Positions 14,127 through 22,695 of a DNA stretch of 64,000 nt are shown piece after piece. The stretch lies in IMG/VR virus record IMGVR_UViG_3300027762_000008, positions 1 to 64,000 of that record. One strand, written 5' to 3'. The position numbers were made by a program, and so were the translations under genes. This DNA comes from a virus. The first letter of the stretch is position 1, and the number at the start of each line of letters is the position of its first letter. Under the pieces are notes generated by a model. It was not told the origin of the DNA, did not search any database, and was given only the letters and a program-made list of their open reading frames with translations.

Positions 14127-14232
14127 AATTAGCTCCTTCTTCGCATGTACATGGACAGAATACCTTTGGGTGAACCATAGGACTTACCTGTATGACTCCA
14201 TCACCAAGACAGAGCATACAGGAAACTATCAT
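13975..14232 (-). CDS. Possible small cysteine-rich protein
   Basis: The ATG at 14232 overlaps the stop of the membrane protein before it (TATGA). The first 34 residues read like a zinc knuckle: CMLC followed by GDG and then FCPCTC. After that the frame runs inside the amidase gene for about 150 bases and becomes Arg-rich, as expected of an antisense-free overlapping frame. Only the first part looks protein-like, so the gene may be real with an overlapping tail, or a chance frame. Confidence 0.3.
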   Translation of the reverse strand: MIVSCMLCLGDGVIQVSPMVHPKVFCPCTCEEGANYEAYLVARIQSIRTRRRRRNRIQRSGAPVGSGVSKRRRTHRQTAGSEDHG

Positions 14233-14456
14233 AGCTTAACCTTCAGGTGACTTTCAACTCTTTCGGAGAGCACTGCGTGTTCGATTTGGAGCTTTTCAAG
14301 TTTGGTTTGAAATTCTGTCCGCATCAATCGGACTTCAGATCTAAGATCCCGCAGCTCTTGTGCTGCGGTATTCAGGAGGAAGGTTACGATTGCGAGTAAG
14401 ACTGGTACGCCAATCTTCGAAACCCATTCCATAGTCACTGCTGCCCTCTGAACCAT
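14229..14456 (-). CDS. Small membrane protein with coiled coil, candidate holin or spanin
   Basis: 75 residues; start at 14456 because GGAG lies 8 bases upstream. One transmembrane helix (about residues 11-30, KIGVPVLLAIVTFLL) is followed by a heptad-rich helix (ELRDLRSEVRLMRTEFQTKLEKLQIEHAVL). Its position between the amidase and glucosaminidase genes makes a lysis role likely. The single N-terminal helix with a long coiled coil fits a type III holin or an inner-membrane spanin; no lipobox partner gene is adjacent. Confidence 0.5.
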   Translation of the reverse strand: MVQRAAVTMEWVSKIGVPVLLAIVTFLLNTAAQELRDLRSEVRLMRTEFQTKLEKLQIEHAVLSERVESHLKVKL

Positions 14457-14471
14457 AATACGATCTCCGTA

Positions 14472-15002
14472 TTAAAGGTTAAGTAACTCTTGCGCCTTCG
14501 GGACTAAGGCGATCACTTTCTCTGCGTAACCCTTAACCGGACACCAGTTCTTCCCGATGTGCCGAAGGAATCCTTCAGTGTCGTTCGTATACTTCTCCCA
14601 TCCAGCATAATACGGACGGGTCAAGAATACCCGCCATCCTTTTACTGCCGAATCTACGTCATAAAATTGAGCGAAAACAGCTTTTCCTTCGACTTCGGAC
14701 GTGACAGGAACCTCTTTCGGAGTGGCGATTCCGTCGAGCTCTGAGCGATACTTCATGCCCCAGAAATTGAGACAGGTCTTGGCGACGAGGCTCTCGCCCC
14801 ATCCGCTCTCGAGAGCTGCCTGGGCGAGACAGGCAATCTTCATGGAGCGGGACATGGAACTTCGCTGCAGAGCGGCAATGAGCTGCTCCCAGGGAGGCAT
14901 CGTGATGGGAGTCGTAGAGATTTCCGCGAAGGAATCGGGAGCGAAGGTTATCAAGGCTTTGAGAATGAGTTCAGCTTTGTCACTGGTGGACCGTATTTGC
15001 AT
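14472..15002 (-). CDS. Glucosaminidase-family endolysin
   Basis: 176 residues, start at 15002 (GGAG 6 bases upstream). Residues about 38-176 match the mannosyl-glycoprotein endo-beta-N-acetylglucosaminidase/FlgJ family: MKIACLAQAALESGWGES with the expected catalytic Glu at about 65, then NFWGMKY and a Tyr/Trp-rich C-terminal half. These enzymes cut the glycan backbone. Two endolysins of different specificity side by side is unusual but seen in some phages. Lies in the lysis cassette; a TATACT element is 28 bases upstream. Confidence 0.8.
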   Translation of the reverse strand: MQIRSTSDKAELILKALITFAPDSFAEISTTPITMPPWEQLIAALQRSSMSRSMKIACLAQAALESGWGESLVAKTCLNFWGMKYRSELDGIATPKEVPVTSEVEGKAVFAQFYDVDSAVKGWRVFLTRPYYAGWEKYTNDTEGFLRHIGKNWCPVKGYAEKVIALVPKAQELLNL

Positions 15003-15029
15003 GGAGTTCTCCTTTGGGGTTACTCTCAA

Positions 15030-15035
15030 AGTATA
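15030..15035 (-). promoter_or_regulatory. -10 element TATACT before the glucosaminidase
   Basis: The minus strand reads GGATATACTTT 28 bases upstream of the start at 15002. There is no TG extension and no clear -35; support comes mainly from the matching spacing of the other two TATACT sites. Confidence 0.35.
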
Positions 15036-15062
15036 TCCGATTTCGTGCTCGCTTCCAACCGG

Positions 15063-15266
15063 CTATTTGAGTCCCTTTAGCTTCACCGGAGGTTTCACTT
15101 CCGGGACTTCTGGAGGAGGAGAATCGCCTCGCACCAGCGGATCTTTTGCGTAGCAGGTCTTGCAGAGAAGGCTGTAGCCTTTCTCAATCTCCCGCATGGA
15201 CAAAGGTTTGGAACAGATGGGACAACTCAAATCTACGCCAGTAATCGGAAGCTCCGATGTTGACAC
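15063..15266 (-). CDS. Small zinc-ribbon protein, GTG start
   Basis: 67 residues. GTG at 15266 with GGAGGA 11 bases upstream. Residues about 15-40 contain CPICSKPL and LLCKTCYA, a CxxC...CxxC zinc ribbon; the C-terminus is Pro-rich (PPPEVPEVKPPVKLKGLK), suggesting a flexible tail that contacts a partner. No family recognised. Confidence 0.6.
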   Translation of the reverse strand: MSTSELPITGVDLSCPICSKPLSMREIEKGYSLLCKTCYAKDPLVRGDSPPPEVPEVKPPVKLKGLK

Positions 15267-15295
15267 GATAGGTATTCCTCCGAGGGATTACTTTC

Positions 15296-15304
15296 AGTAT
15301 ACCA
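15296..15304 (-). promoter_or_regulatory. Extended -10 promoter TGGTATACT
   Basis: On the minus strand TGGTATACT lies 29 bases before the GTG start at 15266. It matches the extended -10 consensus in seven of eight defined positions. It lies inside the end of the 15340 gene's downstream region, so it could drive the lysis cassette independently of the tail fibre operon. Confidence 0.45.
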
Positions 15305-15339
15305 GACTCGGAAGAACAATCGGCAGTGTCAGTAAATAC

Positions 15340-16230
15340 TCAAAGAAACTCTTTAGTTTGCAGCAGGAATTTGGCTAAGGATACGTATTCATGTCCGTAT
15401 GAATTTTTCTGACATCCACGTTCAATTTCTTCTCCTATCCATGCATTGCCGGGGGATTCCCAGGATTCCATGCAGGTAGCTAGATCCTCGGCAATAGGCA
15501 GAAATTCTTTGTGGTTGGCAACAGCGTGTGCTGTGCGAAGGAACAAGCTGTGGGGAAATCTTCTGGCAAGAACTGCCGCTGCTTTCGCATGCCCCGTAGT
15601 CAAGGTTCCCAAATGTGCGTGCAGCATGATTTTTCTTGACACTAAATGAGCTTGGTATCCGGGTGGAACGGTGTTTGCTTCTGTTTGGATCGTCCAGTCA
15701 TTCACTGTTTTTTCAGCTTGAGAAATTGGGGTTTTCAGCAATATTTTTACGAGTTCCAAGACTCCGCCAGTCAGATTGCATCTATCGTCACCTGGGCAGA
15801 GTCTTCCGGTGCGTTCGATATATCGCATGGCAGACTTGAGCGAATCGGAGGTATGGGCAGCGGATCCTTCAAGCAGCCCTAGGAGCTGATCTCGGGAAAA
15901 GGAGTTCATGTCGGTGCCACCCACTCGTTTCGGATTTCTCCACGGGCGACCATCTTCTCCGATACTTTTCTCAATCAAGCTCCACGAACCCAAGTTTCCG
16001 TACAGCAGCGTCCAGCCCGTCATTGAGACTGCGTCACCCTCTACGATGCATTCGATGTTCGGGCGGCGAGCAGGAGCTGCTCCGTCACACGTCCAAGCAA
16101 GGAGCGACGTCATGCGCGTTATTTGCGCCTGCAGCCGCTCGGACACAATCTGTGGGATAGAGGGTTTGGTTTCCTGAATGCCGCAGCTATTCAGAAGCCA
16201 CAACATCCCCAGCATCTGGAGGAGTTTCAT
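15340..16230 (-). CDS. Large phage lipoprotein
   Basis: 296 residues, start at 16230 after GGGAG. The signal sequence MKLLQMLGMLWLLNSC ends in the lipobox LNSC, so Cys16 should be lipidated. The mature part is mainly helical, with GEDGRPWRNPKRVGGTDMN-SFSRDQLLGLLEG (about residues 100-135), a pattern I associate with uncharacterised phage proteins encoded next to tail fibres and reminiscent of alpha-toroid enzymes. Several Cys residues (including CPGDDRC) could form disulfides. A host-surface role such as receptor blocking or superinfection exclusion is an inference from the lipid anchor. Confidence 0.6.
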   Translation of the reverse strand: MKLLQMLGMLWLLNSCGIQETKPSIPQIVSERLQAQITRMTSLLAWTCDGAAPARRPNIECIVEGDAVSMTGWTLLYGNLGSWSLIEKSIGEDGRPWRNPKRVGGTDMNSFSRDQLLGLLEGSAAHTSDSLKSAMRYIERTGRLCPGDDRCNLTGGVLELVKILLKTPISQAEKTVNDWTIQTEANTVPPGYQAHLVSRKIMLHAHLGTLTTGHAKAAAVLARRFPHSLFLRTAHAVANHKEFLPIAEDLATCMESWESPGNAWIGEEIERGCQKNSYGHEYVSLAKFLLQTKEFL

Positions 16231-16354
16231 TCTTGATCTCCCTGATTTCAGATTCCATTCCCCGAATGAGGTTGGCGACTTCTTGGTACGGGCGGGTAAC
16301 GAGATAGTTACCAATGGCAGACAACAAATTCTCTGGGACTGAAAATTGCTTCAC
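16187..16354 (-). CDS. Small conserved phage protein, 55 aa, GTG start
   Basis: GTG at 16354 with AAGGAG upstream, 11 bases after the tail fibre stop. It reads KQFSVPENLLSAIGNYLVTRP-YQEVANLIRGME and ends acidic. Short proteins with the 'LP..LL.A..NYL..RPY.EV..LI' pattern follow structural genes in many phages. The last 44 bases overlap the lipoprotein gene in another frame. Function unknown; probably helical. Confidence 0.65.
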   Translation of the reverse strand: MKQFSVPENLLSAIGNYLVTRPYQEVANLIRGMESEIREIKNETPPDAGDVVASE

Positions 16355-16365
16355 GTCGGGACTCC

Positions 16366-19300
16366 TTATGCTGGATTAGAAACTGAATCAACTGTTCCGC
16401 CGATAATGCAGACGCGGATAGACTTTGTGCTACCATATTTGTTTTTGATTGTGAAGTCATTCGAGGTCGCACTTTTATATACGGCATACGTACTTCCCGT
16501 GTCGGTTATTTCGAAAATAGAGGAAGGGTCAGCAATCTCAACAACGGTCGCTGAAATATAACTCAGGAAAAACGTACCTGAGTTACCGCTATTGTCTGTT
16601 ATCACAACCATGTAGCCTGTGGAGCCGCCGTTCATTGTTACTGTGATGGCTTGACCAGTCGTGAGCGTTGTCGCCGTATTACTTGTGTTCATGCCGACGG
16701 AAGCGACGTGTGCAGAAGCTCCAGCAGAAGAAGCTCCAACTATGCGGGTAGCGTTTGCCGCAGGCCCAAGTGTCCATGCGCCTGCATTTGATATACCTCC
16801 TAGATTAGTAAAAGCAGAGTCATTCGCTGACGAATAAAAGGTTAATATGGTTCCGGATGGCTGTATTGCCCAAACGTTATTAGTAGCGTCTATTGTTCCG
16901 CTATTAATCCACTTTAACATCGGATAAGAGCCAGCCCCATCATTTCTTAATAACTTAACAAGTGATCCATTTACTGTATGTGTCAAAGCTCCACTGCTAC
17001 TAGGTCCAAGCGTCCACGCACCTGCATTTGACATGGAGCCAAGATTGTTAGTAATGAGTCCCTTTTTTAAGTCTGCCGTAGAAGAGGAACCAAATACTAA
17101 ACCGTCGAAGCCAGCAGTAGCTCCCGTGCCGATTGCAACATAATTAGTTCCATAACACGCAGCAGCCAGAGAAATTCTTCCTTTGGTAGCAGTTCCTCCA
17201 ATAGTTCCGTAAACCGATTGAAAGAGAAACGGTGTTCTTGTCGTGTCTTCATTCACTGAAGCATCGGTGGGCATGGTGTAGTCGGCATTGGTTTGCTTGT
17301 TGGCAATGGCAAATACGCCGTTACTTGTGTGTGTGGCGGTAGCTGTGGTGCCGCTCGCTCCAAGCGTCCATGCTCCTACTGCTGAAACTTTGCCCACTTC
17401 ATCTGCGTCAGCATCCACACCATCATTATCTTGATTTGCATAAAAATAGATAACAGCAGTAGCATCATTTGCGTTCGCCTGACATTCGATTGCTCCACCG
17501 GTATATGTAGCTTCTGCGCGACCATCTCTCGACCCGGACGTTACTCTACAGTTTGAGTAAATTCCCGTTGTGGAGTTTGGAACCAGCGTTGACACTGGGG
17601 TTGATGCCAACATGTTGAAGCCGGTTCCGTTAGCTGGCCCCAGCGTCCATGCGCCTGCATTTGACACTAAACCTAATGCCTGTGTATAGGAAGATAGAGC
17701 CGCTGGTGTTCCAGAAGCGTCTCCATTTGTGGCCCTAAACTCAAAAGAGTTCTGAGCAGCTAATGTTCCCATGAACAGGGCCGTCGCACGGACGTTTGTT
17801 CCTGTTGTGTACGCCACGTAGCTATTAGCAGACTGCGATGCTGAATAAAGATTCTGTCCTATTACTAGACCTGTTCCGGAATACTGCGAGGATATGGTGG
17901 CGGCATAGGAGGAATTTCCAATTCTCATATGATTTACGCCACTAGACGAACTTCCGGTAAGGGTCAGAACGGTTGGAAGGTCTACTCCACCGGGCCCAAG
18001 CGTCCATGCGCCTGCGGATGAATATTTGCCTATATCAGTAGAACCGGCGTAGAAGGTAAGTTGCTTTGCAGCTCCGATGTATGATAAAGAGCTTATCCAG
18101 TTTTCTGACCCGTCTGCCTTGCTTCCTATTCTTACGATACCACCATTACCTGCTGTTGCGTTTTCAGCATCAAACGAGACAATAAAGTCTCCAAATGCAC
18201 TTCCTTGTTCACCGCGAAGAATATGCCCGACAGTGCTTACCCCGCTCGGCCCAAGCGTCCATGCGCCTGCCGTTGTAGAATAGGCATGGACATTCGTTCC
18301 ATCTGCAGATAACTGTAATTGAGCGGTGCTTGTAATATGCCCAATGGAAAACTTTGCTGTATCCGCGAAAAGGTCTACACGAGCGCCGCCGCCTGCAGAG
18401 CCCGTGATACTAATTCTGGATGCTGCTCCGGTTGCGCCGAAAGCGCCAGATAAGCCAGTGCCGCTAGCTGCTACCGTTGCGTCTTTGAGCAGAACACCAT
18501 CAACCGTCACGCCAGCCGCAGAGGTGTACTCACTGATGGTGTCCGCCGCGACGCTAACCGCGAACTTTTCAGCCAAAGCATGATATTGCCCCGCTACGGC
18601 AATTCTGCGGGTGTTCCCAGCTTCTGCTGTGTTCAGCACCGTGGTTCCGTTGCGTGTGTAGGCTCCTCCTGCAGCAAGGTATCGATACCAAGTATCGGTT
18701 GAGAAAACGTAACTGATCGTGGCGTCTTTCCCGCTCGCCGCTTCTGCTGCAGTCACGTCTGTAAATCGATTTGCCGCTACCTGATCCCAATTGGCCGCAT
18801 CGGTGGCCCACGCAGCCGATGCCGTGTGCGCGGTGTTCGCTCTCCATATGCCGCTATTGAAGAGAACCACATTCCCAATCCGATACGTGCGCCCGGTAGT
18901 CCATGCTTGCAGTGAGTCGTAATCGTCCAGGCGGTCGAGAGCGAGCTGTACACTCGTTTCTGTTGCGCTAAGCTCTCCGTTGAAGTTTGAAGTATCTGTG
19001 GTGACCGTTCCAGCGGAGGAGCTTGAACCACTCGCGAAGTTTACACCGGATACTTGCTTGGCTGGAGTTACTGTAGTTATCGTTCCAGTAGTGAGAGAAT
19101 TTCCAGCTCCACCTTGCATTGTGATGAAACCAAGATTGATTACTTCCAAACCTCCGCTGGCGACTGTCGGAAAAGACGCAACTGTGTTGGCTATGATCTG
19201 GTTGGCCGCAGCCGATGGACCATTGTGCTCTACGCTATCTGGAACAAGAATATATTGCGCTATCTGATCCCCAGCCGAATCACTTAGGTTGTTACTGGCA

Positions 19301-20946
19301 TAGACCCCGACTCGCATGTTGACGTATTTGCCGTTGGTAATTCCAACAAAAGAAGTTCCACTTTGCCTACCGCTAGGTATTGTGGTACTTCCGGAATTAT
19401 AGAAGGTGGCCCCACTAGCTCCCGTGTACAAAACTTTAATGGAAATTGGGTCTACACCACTATCGGCAACCGTAGTATTCAATCCATGATCAAAATAGGT
19501 GGAAGCTCCCACCATTTTTACGGTTCGACTACCTGCCACCAAAACCGTTAAAACGGCATTCGAATCGTTCTTAAGTGTAGATCCTTTGGCATTATGTTCA
19601 TATGACGACACATCTGCCGGGAACGACACGGGATGCGTTTGTTTACTTACCGCATAATTGGTGCCGTCGGAATATATGGAAAATAGTAAAATCTTATCAC
19701 TAAAAGATGGATCGGTTGTCTGCTGGATTAGTCCATCATCGTCAATGTAAATGAAATACGCCGTAAAGTCAGCAGGAAGGGTCACAGTCTGGGGCACTGC
19801 CCACGATACTGGAGAGGAGCGGACAAGACCGATTCCCGCTCGTAATACTGTGAACTCTCTTGTTCCAGCGTTGTAGGAATAATAGGCTCCTGTTCCAGAC
19901 CATTGGACAAAACCAGACTGAGATAGATCGTATGGAGTCACAACGCAAAGACCAGATCCGGTCTTTCCGTAGTTTCCCTCCATGCTCATAAGCCAATCTT
20001 TTTGAGTGTCCGTTGCGCCCACGATAGATGCGTAAATGTTGGCAAAACCTGTGATCCTCATCGAACAACTGCTTGTGGTAAACGTTCCAGAGTTTCCACT
20101 TGTGTCGAGACACGTGCCATTAGCGGTACCGCCGCTGACTCCCTGCAAAACAAAACTACAATTCGATATAAGTCGCGGATAAACAGATGCAGATAGGATG
20201 CAAAAACCTTCTACTGTTCCAGAGAAGGCAGCCTTGGTGTTTATCACTGTGAGGTTATTTGCGTAGAAGTTCAGGCTTGCATCTGCTGAGTTCTCATAGC
20301 ACTTAAGAAAGCCTGAAGCTGATGCCGCTTGCAATAGTATGGTACTATTGGTGAAGAAAATTCCCTGTTGTGTTGAAGTTCCACTCGTGGCGAGAGCATT
20401 GATAGCTTTAGTTGATCCGTCAAAGGTACTGGTTACAACCACATAGCATGCAAAAAAGCTACTTCCATAAGGGCTAGTTGTCTGTGCGAGCGATACTGCG
20501 TTAAAGGCATAATCTCCGGCTGTAGTAACGTTCACAAAGTAGTCGTTTGCGAGAATTGAGCCTGTGGCGTTCAGTGCGCTCTGTCCATCTGCTGTAATGG
20601 TGTACGAATGGTTAATACGATTGAGCAGAACCCACTCTAATCCGGTTGTGGTTGACGTGATCGTTCCCACAATCGTAGGAGCTGCCGGCCCATTGCCTTT
20701 CCCTACTAGAGCCACGTAAGGTTTTAGCGTGATATTCTCCACATACGTCCCTGAATAAATCTCAATGACGTATGGTTTATTGATGGCGGCATCTGTAACG
20801 GCATTAATCGCGGATTGAATGGAGGTATACTGTGCGCCTCCGGCTGCACATACGGTTACTGTTTGTGCCTTGTCCATTGGAAAGCGATCAATGTAGCCAG
20901 TACTAGCGTTATAGACGTAACGGGAGGGGGATGGTGCGATAGTCAT
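16366..20946 (-). CDS. Tail fibre / tail spike, 1526 aa
   Basis: RBS GGAG is 7 bases before the ATG. Residues about 25-120 resemble a pectin-lyase/pectinesterase beta-helix opening (YTSIQSAINAVTDAA, IYSGTYVENITLKPYVALVGKG). Residues about 120-300 continue in beta-helix style. From about residue 895 to 1400 six copies of AGAWTLG(P/A) occur, each starting a beta segment, with 80-120 residues between copies. The composition (Gly/Ser/Thr/Asn/Ala) is that of fibre proteins. The protein probably trimerises at the tail tip and recognises the host surface; possible depolymerase activity of the beta-helix is inference, since no catalytic residues could be assigned. Confidence 0.8.
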   Translation of the reverse strand: MTIAPSPSRYVYNASTGYIDRFPMDKAQTVTVCAAGGAQYTSIQSAINAVTDAAINKPYVIEIYSGTYVENITLKPYVALVGKGNGPAAPTIVGTITSTTTGLEWVLLNRINHSYTITADGQSALNATGSILANDYFVNVTTAGDYAFNAVSLAQTTSPYGSSFFACYVVVTSTFDGSTKAINALATSGTSTQQGIFFTNSTILLQAASASGFLKCYENSADASLNFYANNLTVINTKAAFSGTVEGFCILSASVYPRLISNCSFVLQGVSGGTANGTCLDTSGNSGTFTTSSCSMRITGFANIYASIVGATDTQKDWLMSMEGNYGKTGSGLCVVTPYDLSQSGFVQWSGTGAYYSYNAGTREFTVLRAGIGLVRSSPVSWAVPQTVTLPADFTAYFIYIDDDGLIQQTTDPSFSDKILLFSIYSDGTNYAVSKQTHPVSFPADVSSYEHNAKGSTLKNDSNAVLTVLVAGSRTVKMVGASTYFDHGLNTTVADSGVDPISIKVLYTGASGATFYNSGSTTIPSGRQSGTSFVGITNGKYVNMRVGVYASNNLSDSAGDQIAQYILVPDSVEHNGPSAAANQIIANTVASFPTVASGGLEVINLGFITMQGGAGNSLTTGTITTVTPAKQVSGVNFASGSSSSAGTVTTDTSNFNGELSATETSVQLALDRLDDYDSLQAWTTGRTYRIGNVVLFNSGIWRANTAHTASAAWATDAANWDQVAANRFTDVTAAEAASGKDATISYVFSTDTWYRYLAAGGAYTRNGTTVLNTAEAGNTRRIAVAGQYHALAEKFAVSVAADTISEYTSAAGVTVDGVLLKDATVAASGTGLSGAFGATGAASRISITGSAGGGARVDLFADTAKFSIGHITSTAQLQLSADGTNVHAYSTTAGAWTLGPSGVSTVGHILRGEQGSAFGDFIVSFDAENATAGNGGIVRIGSKADGSENWISSLSYIGAAKQLTFYAGSTDIGKYSSAGAWTLGPGGVDLPTVLTLTGSSSSGVNHMRIGNSSYAATISSQYSGTGLVIGQNLYSASQSANSYVAYTTGTNVRATALFMGTLAAQNSFEFRATNGDASGTPAALSSYTQALGLVSNAGAWTLGPANGTGFNMLASTPVSTLVPNSTTGIYSNCRVTSGSRDGRAEATYTGGAIECQANANDATAVIYFYANQDNDGVDADADEVGKVSAVGAWTLGASGTTATATHTSNGVFAIANKQTNADYTMPTDASVNEDTTRTPFLFQSVYGTIGGTATKGRISLAAACYGTNYVAIGTGATAGFDGLVFGSSSTADLKKGLITNNLGSMSNAGAWTLGPSSSGALTHTVNGSLVKLLRNDGAGSYPMLKWINSGTIDATNNVWAIQPSGTILTFYSSANDSAFTNLGGISNAGAWTLGPAANATRIVGASSAGASAHVASVGMNTSNTATTLTTGQAITVTMNGGSTGYMVVITDNSGNSGTFFLSYISATVVEIADPSSIFEITDTGSTYAVYKSATSNDFTIKNKYGSTKSIRVCIIGGTVDSVSNPA

Positions 20947-20957
20947 GTGCTAACTCC

Positions 20958-21677
20958 TTAAGTCGCTGCGATAGAAACGAGCACTGCCTTTGTGGCGTCG
21001 GTATACGATACAGTTACCGTCTTCTGTGTCGTTCCACCAGAACCACCTGTCTTATACACCCACGTTTCAGTCGCTCCACCATCGGTGTATCCGACATAAT
21101 CGAATTTCTTTGGTACGAAGGAACCGGTAAGTCTGTCGGACAAGATCGTTTCAATGTCTCCAATATCCGTGGCAATGTTTCCTGTGTCTGTAGATATGTC
21201 TCCGGTGTCGGTTTCAATATTCCCGACAGCGGTATCTATGTCGGAAAGAGTTGCTTCGGTTGCAAATCCAGAAGCAGAGATGTTAGCTCTAGGTACGATA
21301 GTTCCATCAGTATTAAATGTTCGATATGCTTTGGAGATATAAAATGTATCTCCTGCTCCGAGGGGGGTAAGCGATAATCTGACCGTAGGAGATATGATTC
21401 CAGAGTTCTCATTAATCCACACGGCCCAAGTTCCTGTGGCATTCACTGTTCCCGTGACCGAGGCAGTCACCGGCACCCAGGAGAGCCCTCCGTCCAGGGA
21501 TTCTTCGATAGATAGATCCGCAGTAGCTCCTACCGACAAAGCGGATACGACTACGGACACCTTCAATGTCGTGGTGTCGTTTCCAGAAATTGCCCCCAAG
21601 CTGACGTGCAAGGGGGTGGTGTCTGAGATGATCCTCTGGTAATTTTCCAGCTTCAGTTCAATCAGTTGATATGACAT
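20958..21677 (-). CDS. Tail appendage protein, 239 aa
   Basis: Residues about 5-130 form a beta domain with IEESLDGGLSWVPVT, matching the C-terminal domain of the 12144-13304 protein. Residues about 148-185 are a heptapeptide repeat of the form T-D-(T/I)-G-(N/D)-I-x (ETDTGDISTDTGNIATDIGD), a trimeric coiled-coil or beta-prism stem. The last 50 residues are beta-rich. Immediately upstream of the fibre gene with 11-base spacing, it is probably an adaptor or second fibre component. Confidence 0.65.
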   Translation of the reverse strand: MSYQLIELKLENYQRIISDTTPLHVSLGAISGNDTTTLKVSVVVSALSVGATADLSIEESLDGGLSWVPVTASVTGTVNATGTWAVWINENSGIISPTVRLSLTPLGAGDTFYISKAYRTFNTDGTIVPRANISASGFATEATLSDIDTAVGNIETDTGDISTDTGNIATDIGDIETILSDRLTGSFVPKKFDYVGYTDGGATETWVYKTGGSGGTTQKTVTVSYTDATKAVLVSIAAT

Positions 21678-21687
21678 CGCAACCTCC

Positions 21688-22119
21688 TTACTTCAAGCCA
21701 CGAATGGTTCGGTAAACAGACGTAAACGTCGCCCCTGATGCAGCCCCGGCCACCACTTTGAAGCGCACATACGGCTTAATGGTGGATCCAACCGAAGGAG
21801 CCTGGGGAGCAATCAGATGCACCGCCGTTGGACTTCCAATGGTGCCGCTTCCGGCAGTCCCAAAGTTTACGGGCCCGTCCACGTCCGTCCAGGCCGCGTC
21901 CGGCGCATTGGGCGTAGTGGCATCCTGCAGCGTGATTTCCACGTCATTCGCCCCGTATCGGGTTCCGATAAACGTGGAGAACACTCCGTGTACCGAGTCG
22001 AGATGGGAAATAGTGTCTACACCGAAGTATTTTGTCTCTCCGGCAGCGACCACTACGATTTCGGCATCCGAACCATACGTCTTGCTGAGAATCGACTTAG
22101 ACCCGAAAAACCATGACAT
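21688..22119 (-). CDS. Tail-associated beta protein, 143 aa
   Basis: Beta-rich with alternating strands (EIVVVAAGETKYFGVDTI, VEITLQDATTPNAPDAAWTDVDG, KPYVRFKVVAGAASGATFTSVYRT). The layout resembles the small discoidin-like domains of the neighbouring tail proteins. Ten bases before the next tail gene. Virion location is inferred from context. Confidence 0.6.
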   Translation of the reverse strand: MSWFFGSKSILSKTYGSDAEIVVVAAGETKYFGVDTISHLDSVHGVFSTFIGTRYGANDVEITLQDATTPNAPDAAWTDVDGPVNFGTAGSGTIGSPTAVHLIAPQAPSVGSTIKPYVRFKVVAGAASGATFTSVYRTIRGLK

Positions 22120-22120
22120 A

Positions 22121-22621
22121 CTAGCTTCCTTTCAATTTCTTCAACTCTTCTTCCAAAGCCTCTACCGACTTGGAAGCAAGGTGTTTAGGAATGTTGGCAG
22201 TTATCTTGAGATTCTGTTGTACCTTTTGTTCCTTCTTTCGTTCCGACTTAAGCAGCAGCTCTGCCGCTTTGAACTTAATCATCAACGTCTTGGAATCCAT
22301 ATCCGGATCGCTGGGGTCAAGGTCCAGTAGGTCAATGACAGTTTCAGCAGCTTTTGTCTTCGCCTTATGCATGGCGATTATGAACGTGTCAGGAGTTAAG
22401 AGCCACTCAAAGAACCCCGGGATAAGACACCACGCTTCTATCTCCGCCAACTTAAAGGGCGATATGTATGGGATCAGCGCAGAAAGGTCATCTTCAGTTA
22501 TCCGCCCCAAGAAGTTCGGAGGGGTTCGTTCGTGCAGTGCGAGCTTGAGAGTAATCTGTCTGTCTGATGGCACAAAAGAAGCCATTTCGTTTACCGTAAG
22601 TATGTCGATTTCACGGGTCAT
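22121..22621 (-). CDS. Candidate small terminase subunit
   Basis: 166 residues; start at 22621 (weak upstream AGGCAG). All-helical: an N-terminal segment (ERTPPNFLGRITEDD), a W-C.IPGFFEWLL motif at about residues 78-90, a helix with KAKTKAAETVIDLLDLDP, and a long basic C-terminal coiled coil (KFKAAELLLKSERKKEQKVQQ). Phage TerS proteins have an N-terminal helix-turn-helix and a C-terminal oligomerisation coil. Divergent from the terminase-large operon by 75 bases, which fits a packaging role, but no TerS signature is decisive. Confidence 0.45.
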   Translation of the reverse strand: MTREIDILTVNEMASFVPSDRQITLKLALHERTPPNFLGRITEDDLSALIPYISPFKLAEIEAWCLIPGFFEWLLTPDTFIIAMHKAKTKAAETVIDLLDLDPSDPDMDSKTLMIKFKAAELLLKSERKKEQKVQQNLKITANIPKHLASKSVEALEEELKKLKGS

Positions 22622-22629
22622 GGTATACT
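22621..22629 (+). promoter_or_regulatory. Extended -10 element TGGTATACT, rightward
   Basis: TGGTATACT lies in the divergent space upstream of the plus-strand structural operon, 67 bases before the first ATG at 22696. Same hexamer as the leftward promoters; no -35 recognised. It overlaps the start codon of the divergent 22121-22621 gene. Confidence 0.4.
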
Positions 22630-22695
22630 GCCTATGTACTGTCTGTTGGGAATCTGGTAAGCTGCCAACTATGAGCCTACCACAGGAGGGACCGA

